Notes: a model not told the origin generated them from the sequence alone. Positions 8,609-17,429 are shown, numbered from the stretch's first letter. The stretch is 32,880 nucleotides of DNA from Oscillatoriaceae cyanobacterium M33_DOE_052 (GCA_015296065.1 DVDU01000055.1:1-32880), one strand, 5' to 3'. Translations and numbers: made by a program.

Positions 8609-9803
8609 ATGACAAATGAGCAATTAGAAATCCTCCTCAAAGACCTAGAATCAGATAGAGTAGAGCGGAAAGCGAGTATATCCGATAAAAAGGCATTACA
8701 AGAAACTATTTGCGCTTTTGCCAATGACTTGGCAAAAGCGCAAATAGCCCGGTATTCTATTTATTGGAGTAAATGATGATGGCACCTGTGCCAATCTTTC
8801 CATAGACGATCGACTATTGCTCACCCTCTCAGAGATGCGAGCCAATGGCAATATCCTCCCCTTCCCTGTGATGAAAGTGCAAAAGCACACCATTGGAGGC
8901 TGTGAGTTAGCAGTAGTTATCGTTGAACCATCCGATGCACCGCCGGTGCGATATAATGGCAGGGTTTGGGTCAGGATAGGACCTCGAAGAGCGACGGCGA
9001 TAGCAGAAGAAGAAAAAAGACTCTCAGAAAAGCGCCGCTCGCGAGATTTACCTTTTGATATCCAAACTTTACCTTCAGCTACCATCGATGACCTGGATGT
9101 AAAGTTATTCCAAGCGGAATATTTACCCGCCTGCATACCTCTGGAAATTTTAGCAGAAAATCAAAGGAATGTAGCCGAGCAACTCGCATCGGTGAGGTTC
9201 GTCAGCCTGAAACCATCAATTAACCCAACTAATCTGGGGATTTTGGTGGTTGGCAAAGATTCCAGGCAGTTTATCCCGGGCGCTTACATTCAGTTTGTCC
9301 GGTATGATGGCAAGGAAATTACCGACCCCATTAAAGACCAAAAAGAAATATCTGGACCGCTTTTGCAGGTGTTGCGGCGGTTGGATGAAACTTTATCAAC
9401 TCAAATCTCAGTTGCTTCTGATATGACCACTCAACCGGTGGAAATCAAACAACCAGATTACCCATTGGTGGCGCTGCAACAGTTAACCAGAAATGCAGTT
9501 TTACATCGCACTTATGAGGGTACAAATGCACCGGTGCGGTTTTATTGGTTCAACGATCGCATAGAAATCCACAACCCCGGCGGTCCCTTTGGCCAAGTGA
9601 ATCGCGATAACTTTGGTCAGCCTGGAGTCACTGACTACCGGAATCCCAACTTAGCCGAAGTGATGAAAAATCTTGGCTATGTGCAAAAATTTGGTATGGG
9701 GATTGCCTTGGCACGCAAAGAACTGGAAAAAAATGGCAACCCACCCCCAGAATTCCAAATTGAAGATACCTATATAGTAGCAATTATAAAGAGGCGCCCA
9801 TGA
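8609..9803 (+). pseudogene. AlbA_2 (Schlafen-like) ATP-binding protein, frameshifted
   Basis: Two overlapping reading frames together make one COG2865-type protein of about 397 residues. Frame 1 from ATG 8609 reads MTNEQLEILLKDLESDRVERKAS...ICAFANDL and stops at 8774-8776. The continuation is in the next frame from 8748: PGILFIGVNDDGTCANLSI, running to 9803. The N-terminal part is the AlbA_2 fold (E-R-K, AFAND, GVNDDG). The C-terminal part, with LVALQQLTRNAVLHRTYEGTNAPVRFYWFNDRIEIHNPGGPFG, resembles the HATPase_c_4 region. The break coincides with a perfect 19-bp inverted repeat (8706-8747). The stop overlaps the parA-like start (ATGA at 9800-9803). It is probably inactive unless frameshifting restores it; a sequencing or assembly error is the alternative. 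Confidence 0.8.
8706..8747 (+). repeat. Perfect 19-bp inverted repeat at the frameshift
   Basis: The arms at 8706-8724 and 8729-8747 are exact reverse complements around a 4-nt loop TGAC. The left arm encodes expected family residues (ICAFAN). The right arm replaces the 15 nt expected between the codons for ANDL and PG with 16 nt, giving a +1 shift. This fits copying of the left arm by template switching. Confidence 0.9.
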
Positions 9804-10810
9804 CCGTTCCCATTATTGCATTTTTTAATAACAAAGGTGGCGTTGGTAAAACCTCCTTGGTCTATCACCTCGCCTGGATGTATCAGAATTTGGGACTGCG
9901 AGTAGTCGCCGCTGATTTAGACCCCCAAGCTAATCTCACCGCCGCCTTTCTGGATGAAGACCGGTTAGAAGAAATTTGGGAAGACAAAAACCAACCGCTC
10001 ACGGTGTTTCGTTGCGTTCAGCCTTTAGTTAGAGGCATTGGCGATATTGCTATTCCCCAATTAGAGCCAATTATTGAAGAAGAATTAGCTTTATTAGTGG
10101 GAGATTTATCCCTATCTGGATTTGAAGATGACCTCTCCGCCCAATGGCCTGGTTGTATGGATCGCAAAGAGCGTTCTTTTCGGGTAATTTCTGCTTTCTG
10201 GCGACTGCTGCAAGCCACGGCAATATCTCACAATGCCGATATCATTTTAACTGACCTTGGCCCCAACTTGGGGGCAATTAACCGCGCTGCTTTAATTGCT
10301 GCGGATTATGTGGTGGTGCCCCTATCTCCAGATTTATTTTCTTTGCAAGGATTGAAAAATCTCGGCCCTACAGTCCGCCGCTGGCGAGAAGAGTGGCAGG
10401 AAAGATTGCAGAAAAATCCTGCCCCTGATTTGATACTGCCTGCTGGCGGAATCGAGCCTATAGGCTATGTGGTGATGCAGCATTCTATCCGTCTAGACCG
10501 TCCGGTAAAAGCCTATCATCGATGGATGGAACGTATCCCCGGTGTTTATCGGGAAACAGTATTAAATCAACCGGCAAATGGCGAGATTTTAATTAAGGAA
10601 GATGCCAACTGTCTGGCACTACTGAAACATTATCAAAGTTTGATGCCTCTTGCCCAAGAAGCTCGGAAACCCCTATTTCAGCTTAAACCTGCGGATGGGG
10701 CGATCGGCGCGCATCTGAAAGCAGTGCAATCAGCGTATCAAGACTTTAAACAGCTAGCCATCAAAATTGCCGAAAGGACTAAAGTATCTTTAGATGCGGT
10801 ATATTTGTAA
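9800..10810 (+). CDS. ParA/MinD-family ATPase paired with the AlbA_2 gene
   Basis: The 336-aa product has a deviant Walker A FFNNKGGVGKTSLVYHLA (residues 8-25), the downstream DLDPQANLTAAF (39-50), and TDLGPNLGAINRAALIAADYVVVPLSPDLFSLQG, all typical of ParA ATPases. A C-terminal block RLDRPVKAYHRWMERIPGVYRETVL is not part of plasmid ParA proteins. There is no ParB gene or obvious parS array nearby, so a chromosome-partition role is not supported. Its ATG overlaps the stop of the AlbA_2 gene by 4 nt, indicating translational coupling. From memory, the AlbA_2-ParA pair is conserved across distant bacteria; its role is unknown to me. The reading frame is intact although its partner is broken. 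Confidence 0.85.
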   Translation: MTVPIIAFFNNKGGVGKTSLVYHLAWMYQNLGLRVVAADLDPQANLTAAFLDEDRLEEIWEDKNQPLTVFRCVQPLVRGIGDIAIPQLEPIIEEELALLVGDLSLSGFEDDLSAQWPGCMDRKERSFRVISAFWRLLQATAISHNADIILTDLGPNLGAINRAALIAADYVVVPLSPDLFSLQGLKNLGPTVRRWREEWQERLQKNPAPDLILPAGGIEPIGYVVMQHSIRLDRPVKAYHRWMERIPGVYRETVLNQPANGEILIKEDANCLALLKHYQSLMPLAQEARKPLFQLKPADGAIGAHLKAVQSAYQDFKQLAIKIAERTKVSLDAVYL

Positions 10811-10812
10811 AT

Positions 10813-10893
10813 CGGTCATTGGTTATTGGTCATTGGTCATTTGTCTTTTGATTACAAGCGGACTTGCGGACAAGGGACAAATGACCAATGACC
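10813..10893. repeat. LTRR-like repeat between convergent genes
   Basis: The left half GGTCATTGGTTATTGGTCATTGG and the right half GACAAGGGACAAATGACCAATGACC are opposed copies of the same family, able to form a hairpin. The repeat fills the gap between the parA-like and CHAT genes and may serve as a shared terminator. Confidence 0.75.
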
Positions 10894-10900
10894 ACCACGG

Positions 10901-13900
10901 CTATTTCGGGGCACCCATCATCACAAATGCTGCCCAGTTTTGCGGTTCGGGATATTTTTTCATGGTGGCGAGCATCGCCTGACGCAAAGAGTGGGATTTA
11001 TCGCCGGTTTGTTCTAACTGGCGATAAAATTCGGTCATCATTTCGCCGGTGGGGGCGTCGGGGACTTGCCACAAAGAAACTAGGATGTTGGGGATACCTG
11101 CAGTCATAAAAGAGCGCGATAAACCGAGGACACCATCGCCGGTGATGCGACCGCGACCGGTATCGCAGGCGCTGAGGACAACCAGGGAGGCTTTGAGGTC
11201 GAGGGAGAGGATGTCTAAGGAAGTGAGAAACCCATCACTATTGTCTGCGGGAGTGAGGGCGATCGCTCCGGGGACGCCTAAGCCTTCAATATCATCTAAT
11301 AACCCGTGAGTTGCCAGGTGAATTATCCCAGCTTCGGGCAATTTTTTGGTGATATTGGCTTCGGTGGCAGCGTCGCCGATAATGGCTTCGGTTCCTAATA
11401 AAGAAGCGATTTCTTTGGCTTCAGCTTCGGCGGCTGGGAGGGGGGAGAGTTTATCGCGAGTTGTGGTTGTGCTTGTGTTAGTGGTTCCCGGTTCATAAGG
11501 CATGGTGGGGTTCCCCACAATCAGGGGATTGCCTGATAGAGTGTTCTGGTTTTTTGCGGTCAAAGCTAGCACTTGCAGAGAAGGAGCGGTTAAAATTGTG
11601 TGTTTTTCAATTAAGTATTTGCCATTGCTATCGAGTAACCCGGCGAAGGGGACTAAAAATAGCTCGCCTTGGGGGATGAAGATGACGGGAGTTTCTGGGT
11701 TGGTGGGGAGTAAATCAGCGATCGGGTCGATGAGGAAGGAATGGAGCTGCTGCAAGCGTCTGGTAGGACTGAGGCGGCGAGGGCGATTGCTTTTGGGGGC
11801 AACGCTTTCCCGGGTTTCTGAGACAATCTCCTGCATCGCCGTTTCCCCACCGCCACGAGCGGTATCTGTCGCCGCAGCAACCCGCGTCCGCTCCACCACA
11901 TCTGCTAGGGAAATATCTGGCCCAAAATCGCTCTCCCGAAATGCAACTTTACCATCGGGCTGCACTACCCAAATTAATAAAGTGTTGCTGATTTGTTGGT
12001 CAAAGGTATAAACCACGAGGGTAGAATTTTGCTCGGCGGCGAGTTGGCGAATTTGGGAGATATTTAAAGGAGCGGTGAGGGCGCGCTGGATATTGGGATT
12101 AGATTTTTCTTCCTCGCTGGTGATGCGCTCAGCCAATAATTCCACAAACGCCCGCCCCCGACTCCGATCGGCTATTTCTAGGGCTGATTCTATTTCCTTT
12201 TGTTCTAGCAGAACATATTGCAGGAGGGTGTAGGGATTTAACTGATAGGTGTTGATATTTGATTCCGTTTCCTGGAGCCGAGCCGCATCATTCCCCTTGT
12301 AGCTGACGAAGCGAGATTCCCGGTGTTGAATTGCCTCAGTCAGTACCAAGCGAGCTTTGGCAAAGTCCCCAGAGTTAATCAGTACCAATCCCAGATAACC
12401 GGAAACTTTTTGTTTTAAGATATCAATCAGTTCTCGATTGTCGGCGACGTTGGCTTGTGCTAAGATAGCTAAGCTCTTTTCATAAGCAGCAATTGCGGCT
12501 GGGGTGTTTTTCATTCCCGTGTAGGCGTTACCGATATACATCCAGACCGTAGCCTGACCGATGAGGTAGTTAAAGGCTTCGTAAATGGCGAGACTTTGCT
12601 GGTAGTGGTCGATCGCGCTGGTAAACTCTTCCCGGCGCACTTCCAGGTTGGCCAAATGTAGGAGGGTGTCTGATTCCCAACCTTTATCCCCAATCTGCTG
12701 ATAAAGCGCCAAAGTCTTTCGGTGGAAATCCAGCGCGTTATTTAAATCTCCCTTTTCATCATAGGTTAAGGCCAGACTGCGCAGGGTAAATCCCTGCTGC
12801 TGTCGGTCTCCCATTGCCTCCACTAAAGCCAATCTTTTCTCTAAAGCCGATACTGAGGCATCAAATTCCCCGGCTTCGCGCTGTTTTTCCGCTTCTACTG
12901 TGAGCTGCTGGATGATGTCGGCAAATTCATTAACTGAGCGCAATTCTGGCAAAGATGCTAATAACTGATTAGCCTCCTTTTGCTTGCCTGCAGCGGCGTA
13001 TTCAGTAGCGATGACTAAGAGCAGTTTGGTTTTGTCAGTGCATTTCTCAAAACTGTTGGCCACCTCCCTGGCTTCTTTATATTTACCGGCGGCTGCCAAC
13101 CGAGCGGCGATTCTTTCCAAGGCTCCGGTTTTGACTTCGATTTCTAGAAAATTGTTAATCTGAATACTGTTCGCCAATTTTAGGCCAGTTTCCAGCATTC
13201 CTGCTTCTGCGTACTCTACCCCCAGCACCCCCAGCATTACTGGCGGAAACAGTGGTTTAGCAGCAATTGCCTCGGCTACGGCTAAGGCTTGTTTCTGTTG
13301 GTCAGTTTTCAGATAAAACCGGGCAATTTCTACCAAAATCTCTGGTTTCTTGGCTTCTCCCTCTAGATTTTCTACCAGTTGCAATGCTTCGGTGAGCATC
13401 CCCCTGTTGGCGAAGGCAAGGCTAATTCCGAGCATGGCATTATCCCGATCGCTATTCTCGTCGAAATCGTAAGCTAGGGGTTGGCGGGTGTTTAAATCCA
13501 CTTTTTGGGCATCCGTCAGGGGTTCGATGGTACGAGCGAGGTTAATAGCTTCTTCGCCACGTCCCGCCGCCGCATAGGCGATGGCAATTTCCATCAAAGC
13601 TTTATTTTTCGCGGTGAGAAAGGGAACGACCCAGCCGCTGGCTGATTCTTTTTCCATTGCTTTAATCAGAGCGAAGGCGCGATCGTACTCGCCCAACTTC
13701 GCATAATTCACCGCAATTCCCAACCAAGCTCGCGCCTTATCAAAATTATCGCTCAAACTAGCAGATTCTTGCTCTACTTCTGCCACCAATGCGATGGCTT
13801 TTTCCCTTTCCCCCGCTTCGGCGTAAGCATCCGCCAGCATCAGCCGAGCTTCGCCTTGTCTCGAACCCGTTACCATAGTTTCTACGGGTGTAGCAGATAT

Positions 13901-14644
13901 CGCCTCCACAGCCAATTTGGTTTCCCCAGCTTCAGCGTACAGCTTTGCTACTCGTGCTTGGGTATAAATTCGGTAATAATCTTCGCCGTAGCTGACTGCT
14001 AATTGATTGATTTTCTCCAAAATATCGAGAAATTTTTTATCTTGTCCTTTTTTACCATAATTTTCTGCTAATTTCAGCAATAGCTCACCTTGCAAGCGGG
14101 GACTTTGAATATTTTCTATCAGTCCCAATGCGCCATCGTATGCCTCCTGTTGGATATAAATCCAGGCGATCGTTTCCCACACTCGGTCAGAAACTTGCGC
14201 CGCCTTTGCCCCCTGTAGCAATTCATCAAATTTTTTGGCATTTGCTGCCTGCCGAGCGATTTTCTCAAAGACGTTTTCCGGTCTTAATAAGATATCCTCG
14301 TCAAAAGGTTGGCGAAATGCCTGCTCATACTGCCCCGCGTAAGCAAATGCTAAGGCTGCTGCTTCCATTTGTCGCTCTGGGTTCTCGATCGCTTGTGCTA
14401 TTTCAGCCGATCGCTGTTGCTCTCCCAATGCAGCGTAAAGGATCGATCGCTTCACCTTGATATCTTCCTCCGTAGCCATATCCACGGGGCAAACCGTTTG
14501 ACTACTATCAGCACCTCTGGCGGGAGCAGCCACGAGAAATGGCGAGAAATTAGGTATAACCAACGCCAGGGCTAGCAGTCCATACCAGCCGTGTGTGTTT
14601 TTTGCTCTGGTCATCATAAAATTATGTGGGATAGGGACATTCAT
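10901..14644 (-). CDS. Exported TPR-CHAT caspase-like protein
   Basis: The 1247-aa product has a hydrophobic N-terminal segment (GLLALALVIPNFSPFLVAAPARGA, about residues 22-45) that looks like a signal peptide ending near ARGA. Residues about 55-850 are helical repeats of TPR type (AIAYAAAGRGEEAINLA, LEKRLALVEAMGDRQQQG, SLAIYEAFNYLIGQATVWMYIG). The C-terminal CHAT domain runs from about 950 to the end with LATHG (His1113) and LSACDTG (Cys1160), the expected catalytic dyad, then GDGVLGLSRSFMTAGIPNILVSLW. CHAT proteases cleave protein partners, and TPRs usually recognise them. ATG 14644 is chosen; internal ATGs at codons 10-11 are possible. It is divergent from the nuclease-like gene with 50 bp between starts. 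Confidence 0.9.
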   Translation of the reverse strand: MNVPIPHNFMMTRAKNTHGWYGLLALALVIPNFSPFLVAAPARGADSSQTVCPVDMATEEDIKVKRSILYAALGEQQRSAEIAQAIENPERQMEAAALAFAYAGQYEQAFRQPFDEDILLRPENVFEKIARQAANAKKFDELLQGAKAAQVSDRVWETIAWIYIQQEAYDGALGLIENIQSPRLQGELLLKLAENYGKKGQDKKFLDILEKINQLAVSYGEDYYRIYTQARVAKLYAEAGETKLAVEAISATPVETMVTGSRQGEARLMLADAYAEAGEREKAIALVAEVEQESASLSDNFDKARAWLGIAVNYAKLGEYDRAFALIKAMEKESASGWVVPFLTAKNKALMEIAIAYAAAGRGEEAINLARTIEPLTDAQKVDLNTRQPLAYDFDENSDRDNAMLGISLAFANRGMLTEALQLVENLEGEAKKPEILVEIARFYLKTDQQKQALAVAEAIAAKPLFPPVMLGVLGVEYAEAGMLETGLKLANSIQINNFLEIEVKTGALERIAARLAAAGKYKEAREVANSFEKCTDKTKLLLVIATEYAAAGKQKEANQLLASLPELRSVNEFADIIQQLTVEAEKQREAGEFDASVSALEKRLALVEAMGDRQQQGFTLRSLALTYDEKGDLNNALDFHRKTLALYQQIGDKGWESDTLLHLANLEVRREEFTSAIDHYQQSLAIYEAFNYLIGQATVWMYIGNAYTGMKNTPAAIAAYEKSLAILAQANVADNRELIDILKQKVSGYLGLVLINSGDFAKARLVLTEAIQHRESRFVSYKGNDAARLQETESNINTYQLNPYTLLQYVLLEQKEIESALEIADRSRGRAFVELLAERITSEEEKSNPNIQRALTAPLNISQIRQLAAEQNSTLVVYTFDQQISNTLLIWVVQPDGKVAFRESDFGPDISLADVVERTRVAAATDTARGGGETAMQEIVSETRESVAPKSNRPRRLSPTRRLQQLHSFLIDPIADLLPTNPETPVIFIPQGELFLVPFAGLLDSNGKYLIEKHTILTAPSLQVLALTAKNQNTLSGNPLIVGNPTMPYEPGTTNTSTTTTRDKLSPLPAAEAEAKEIASLLGTEAIIGDAATEANITKKLPEAGIIHLATHGLLDDIEGLGVPGAIALTPADNSDGFLTSLDILSLDLKASLVVLSACDTGRGRITGDGVLGLSRSFMTAGIPNILVSLWQVPDAPTGEMMTEFYRQLEQTGDKSHSLRQAMLATMKKYPEPQNWAAFVMMGAPK

Positions 14645-14694
14645 CAGGTTAACACCATCCCTTCTATAACTGCCACCTTGTTCGCAAATCGGTT

Positions 14695-15282
14695 ATGCAA
14701 GCCCAATTCAACCTCCAGCGCAGCAGCGATGACCAATTTTTTACCGAATGGTTAACCCCAGATGGGGAACCGACAGAGAAAGAACGACAAACCCTCGATG
14801 CCATTCAGCAAAAATACTTTTACCAACTTGCTGACGGTCAATTGGGAGAAGAAACAATTAAATTAATCGTGTTGTCTCCCCTCCTAGACTTAGCGGGATT
14901 TTTTGAGCATCCATTTCGCTTTAAAACCGAAACAACCGTGCAAATTATGGTGGAAAGCGATGATGTGATTTATCGCGGGAGGATTGATGCTCTGGTTCTC
15001 TTAGAAACCCTTTGGGTAGTGGTCATAGAATCCAAAGAAACCAGCTTTTCTTTAGAATTGGCTTTGCCGCAAACTTTAGCTTATATGCTGGCTAATCACC
15101 AACCCGATCGTCCGGTTTTTGGCATGGTGACTAATGGCGGCAATTTTATTTTTGCCAAATTGCAAACTCAGGAATTTCCCCAGTATGAATTGTCCAGTGT
15201 ATTTTCGCTCCTACCCCGGCGCAACCAACTGTATGATGTATTGCAGATTCTCAAACGTTTGGGCAGAGTTGCCCTGCAGTGA
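14695..15282 (+). CDS. PD-(D/E)XK nuclease-like protein (HsdR N-terminal-like)
   Basis: The 195-aa product resembles the stand-alone cyanobacterial proteins annotated as restriction endonuclease subunit R. Visible motifs fit a PD-(D/E)XK core: RGRIDALVLL with Asp98, a beta-strand, then VVIESKE with Glu112 and Lys114. Later comes LPQTLAYMLANHQPDRPVFGMVTNGGNFIFAKL. There is no helicase domain and no HsdM/HsdS gene nearby, so it is not a complete type I restriction system. It could cleave nucleic acid or be a structural relative; activity is not shown. It starts 50 bp from the divergent CHAT gene, so the two may share a control region. Confidence 0.75.
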   Translation: MQAQFNLQRSSDDQFFTEWLTPDGEPTEKERQTLDAIQQKYFYQLADGQLGEETIKLIVLSPLLDLAGFFEHPFRFKTETTVQIMVESDDVIYRGRIDALVLLETLWVVVIESKETSFSLELALPQTLAYMLANHQPDRPVFGMVTNGGNFIFAKLQTQEFPQYELSSVFSLLPRRNQLYDVLQILKRLGRVALQ

Positions 15283-15293
15283 ATCACCGACAA

Positions 15294-15308
15294 AGAAACC
15301 GGGTTTCT
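15294..15308. repeat. GAAACCGGGTTTC palindrome
   Basis: AGAAACCGGGTTTCT, 12 bp after the stop of the nuclease-like gene. Further copies are at 15456-15470, 15507-15521 (GAAAGCCGGTTTC variant) and 15806-15819 (truncated). Confidence 0.9.
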
Positions 15309-15377
15309 CACGCAACGGTTGTTGGAAATTATCAAGATTAATCACTCCAGAGAAACCGAAAACCCTTGGCGTGGTAG

Positions 15378-15433
15378 GGGCACGGCATCAATAAGATTTC
15401 GGGTTAACGATAAATCTTAATGACGCCGTGCCC
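15378..15433. mobile_element. 56-bp inverted-repeat element, copy 1
   Basis: It begins GGGCACGGCATCA and ends TGACGCCGTGCCC: 13-bp terminal inverted repeats with one mismatch and an AT-rich 30-bp centre. Two further copies of exactly the same length are at 19731-19786 and 22108-22163. It has no coding capacity and resembles a small MITE or REP-type element. Confidence 0.85.
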
Positions 15434-15455
15434 ATCCAGAGAAATCGCGCATCCT

Positions 15456-15470
15456 AGAAACCGGGTTTCT
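15456..15470. repeat. GAAACCGGGTTTC palindrome
   Basis: AGAAACCGGGTTTCT between the 56-bp element and the HicB-like gene; an exact copy of the family sequence. Confidence 0.9.
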
Positions 15471-15503
15471 GAGCAAAATATCTCGTGAATTACCAATATT
15501 TAG

Positions 15504-15764
15504 TTAAGAAAGCCGGTTTCTGCCCCCGAATTTTGTTATCTTTCTAATTACATTCCCATCAATAACCGGAAACCGATGCCCCAAGCGCAAACCTAAAATT
15601 ATCCATCCTTCCAAAGCATCTTGCAAATCTTCTCGGCATAATTCCAAAGTGGCAGCGTTGCCCCAGACTCCAGGACATTCGGTGATTTCACCATAAAAGC
15701 TCCCGTCTTCTAGCAATTCATATTTTGCCTTTTTCATCGCGGAAGCGATATAATTTGTTAGCAT
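15504..15764 (-). CDS. HicB-family antitoxin-like protein, orphan
   Basis: The 86-aa product MLTNYIASAMKKAKYELLEDGSFYGEI... matches the partial RNase H-like HicB fold found in cyanobacterial HicB antitoxins, with ECPGVWGNAATLELCREDLQDALEGWI in the middle and LPVIDG-like FPVIDGN near the end. HicB normally pairs with the HicA RNase toxin, but no HicA ORF is next to it. The last five codons (RNRLS) are exactly the 15-bp repeat at 15507-15521 in reverse, followed directly by TAA, so the native C-terminus has probably been replaced. It may be a leftover solo antitoxin or a regulator. Confidence 0.75.
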   Translation of the reverse strand: MLTNYIASAMKKAKYELLEDGSFYGEITECPGVWGNAATLELCREDLQDALEGWIILGLRLGHRFPVIDGNVIRKITKFGGRNRLS

Positions 15765-15770
15765 ATTTTT

Positions 15771-15843
15771 GTCCCTAGTCCTTTGTCCTTTGTCCTTTGT
15801 GTGATAGAAACCGGGTTTATAGTAGGCAATAAACCCGATTTCT
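15771..15843. repeat. LTRR-like repeat plus palindromes
   Basis: GTCCCTAGTCCTTTGTCCTTTGTCC (15771-15795) is a short LTRR-type run. It is followed by AGAAACCGGGTTTA (15806-15819) and its opposed partner AAACCCGATTTCT (15831-15843), which can pair with it. This fills the gap between the HicB-like and radical-SAM genes. Confidence 0.75.
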
Positions 15844-15854
15844 CATCTTCCCAA

Positions 15855-17429
15855 CTACACCCCAACTAATTGTTTTTGTGGTGATTTCACTTCCACTGGG
15901 GCGGATAATGCTGATTCCAAATCAGCACAACCGAGCCGCTCTTCTAAAATCTGCATCACTTCGCGGCCAAAATCGTTAGGATTGCGCCGCCATGCTTGCA
16001 AGCACACTTCCCCAAAGAAGGAGCCGAGAGGTTCGGGATTCCACAACAGCTTGCGGGCTGTCCAAGGCATTAAGCTCATGGGGTTATATCCCGGTTTGAT
16101 GATGTCGTTTTTGAAGGCGTATTCTTCTAAGTGGGTGTGGGGTTGCAAGCCGATAAAGAAAATAGCGGGCTCGACTTTATCAGCGCCAAAGATGCGCTCT
16201 AGTTCCCGATGGTAGGCGATGGTTTGGCGGATGGTGTCGTAGGTTTCATCAATGACGTTAAAGGAGTAATTGACGGAAACTAAATCGTTAAAACCGGCAG
16301 CTTTTAAGTCGCGGCAGTTTTGCAAAACAGTGCGCAGGTTGTAACCCATCCGCATTTTGCGCACCAGTTCCTGGGAACCGCTGGTGATGCCGATTTCAAA
16401 GTAGTTCATCCCGGTTTTTACCATCAGGTCGCATAGTTCCGGGTTTAAGTTGTCGGCGCGGATGTAGGCGGCCCAGTGAATATCGGTCATCCCGGCGGCG
16501 AGGATTTTTTGCAATAGCTCGATCGCGTCATCGATAAAACGGCGAGCCGGGATGAATTGGGCATCGGTAAACCAGAAGTTGCGGATACCCCGATCGTACA
16601 ACTGCTGCATTTCCTTCACCACTTCATCCGCCGGGTTAATGCGGACTTGCTTACCCTCAATAACGGTGTAAATGCAGTAGCAGCAGTTATGGGGGCAACC
16701 GCGCTTAGTTTGGACGCCGATATAGAAATCTTGTTCTTGGAAATAGTAGGCAAAAGCGGGCCAAATGGTTTCGATGTAGTCGTAGTTACAGGCGCTTTTT
16801 TCAATCGGGGCCGGTTGTTCGTGGATGAGCCGATCGCGTGGCGTCGTTTCCCCCACGATATAACAGCGATCGTCCATCACATCTTGCCCCCGCAGCAGTT
16901 TTTCCAGCAGCGACTCTCCCTCACCCACCGAGACGATCGTCCCTTTCGGTAAACTACTGCCCAACTGCTCATAAAACACGCTCACCGCACCCCCACCAAC
17001 CACCGCTAGCGCTTCGGGACGGTACTGGCGGGCCCGTTGCAGACCCCGCTTAATTAACTCCTGGTTGCGCCACAGCTCCGTATAGTAAGAAGTCGTCACC
17101 CGCAAACCCCCCAGAGCCCCCCGCAACTTAATCAGCGGATTTTTCGCATAGTAGAACTCAAAAGCATGCTGTAGAGGGTTGCCACCGCGCCCCCCCACCG
17201 GCGCATAAATTTGGATATCCCGCCAGGAAAACACCAGTAGCGTCGGTTGGAACTCATCCACACAAGCATCCAAAGCGCTGTTGAAGTCCAACGGAGGCAC
17301 CGTCCCCAAATCAAATATCCGCTGCTCCACCTCTGGAAACAGCTTATGTACATAGTCCGCTAGATACACCACCCCGATGGGAAAGATGGGGTTGCACGGG
17401 AGGCGGACGTAGAGGATGCGATTTTCCAT
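15855..17429 (-). CDS. B12-binding-type radical SAM protein
   Basis: The 524-aa product has an N-terminal cobalamin-binding-like region (RILYVRLPCNPIFPIGVVYLADYV, then GEGESLLEKLL near residue 170). The radical-SAM cluster is CPHNCCYC with Cys245, Cys249 and Cys252. The TIM-barrel signature continues with FWFTDAQFIPARRFIDDAIELL, WAAYIRADNLNPELCDLMVKTGMNYFEIGITSGSQ. The enzyme would use a 4Fe-4S cluster to make a 5'-deoxyadenosyl radical; the substrate is unknown. The sequence resembles a cyanobacterial family that I recall being annotated as photosystem II high-light acclimation radical SAM protein; that association is from memory and uncertain. It is apparently monocistronic, with ATG 17429 and no strong ribosome binding site. 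Confidence 0.85.
   Translation of the reverse strand: MENRILYVRLPCNPIFPIGVVYLADYVHKLFPEVEQRIFDLGTVPPLDFNSALDACVDEFQPTLLVFSWRDIQIYAPVGGRGGNPLQHAFEFYYAKNPLIKLRGALGGLRVTTSYYTELWRNQELIKRGLQRARQYRPEALAVVGGGAVSVFYEQLGSSLPKGTIVSVGEGESLLEKLLRGQDVMDDRCYIVGETTPRDRLIHEQPAPIEKSACNYDYIETIWPAFAYYFQEQDFYIGVQTKRGCPHNCCYCIYTVIEGKQVRINPADEVVKEMQQLYDRGIRNFWFTDAQFIPARRFIDDAIELLQKILAAGMTDIHWAAYIRADNLNPELCDLMVKTGMNYFEIGITSGSQELVRKMRMGYNLRTVLQNCRDLKAAGFNDLVSVNYSFNVIDETYDTIRQTIAYHRELERIFGADKVEPAIFFIGLQPHTHLEEYAFKNDIIKPGYNPMSLMPWTARKLLWNPEPLGSFFGEVCLQAWRRNPNDFGREVMQILEERLGCADLESALSAPVEVKSPQKQLVGV

Noticed and set aside
9800-10810. The ParA-like gene as a plasmid or chromosome partition system
   Set aside because: No ParB gene or parS-like repeats nearby, and it is coupled to an AlbA_2 gene instead.
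14695-15282. A type I restriction-modification locus
   Set aside because: Only a nuclease-like N-terminal domain is present; there is no helicase, methylase or specificity subunit.
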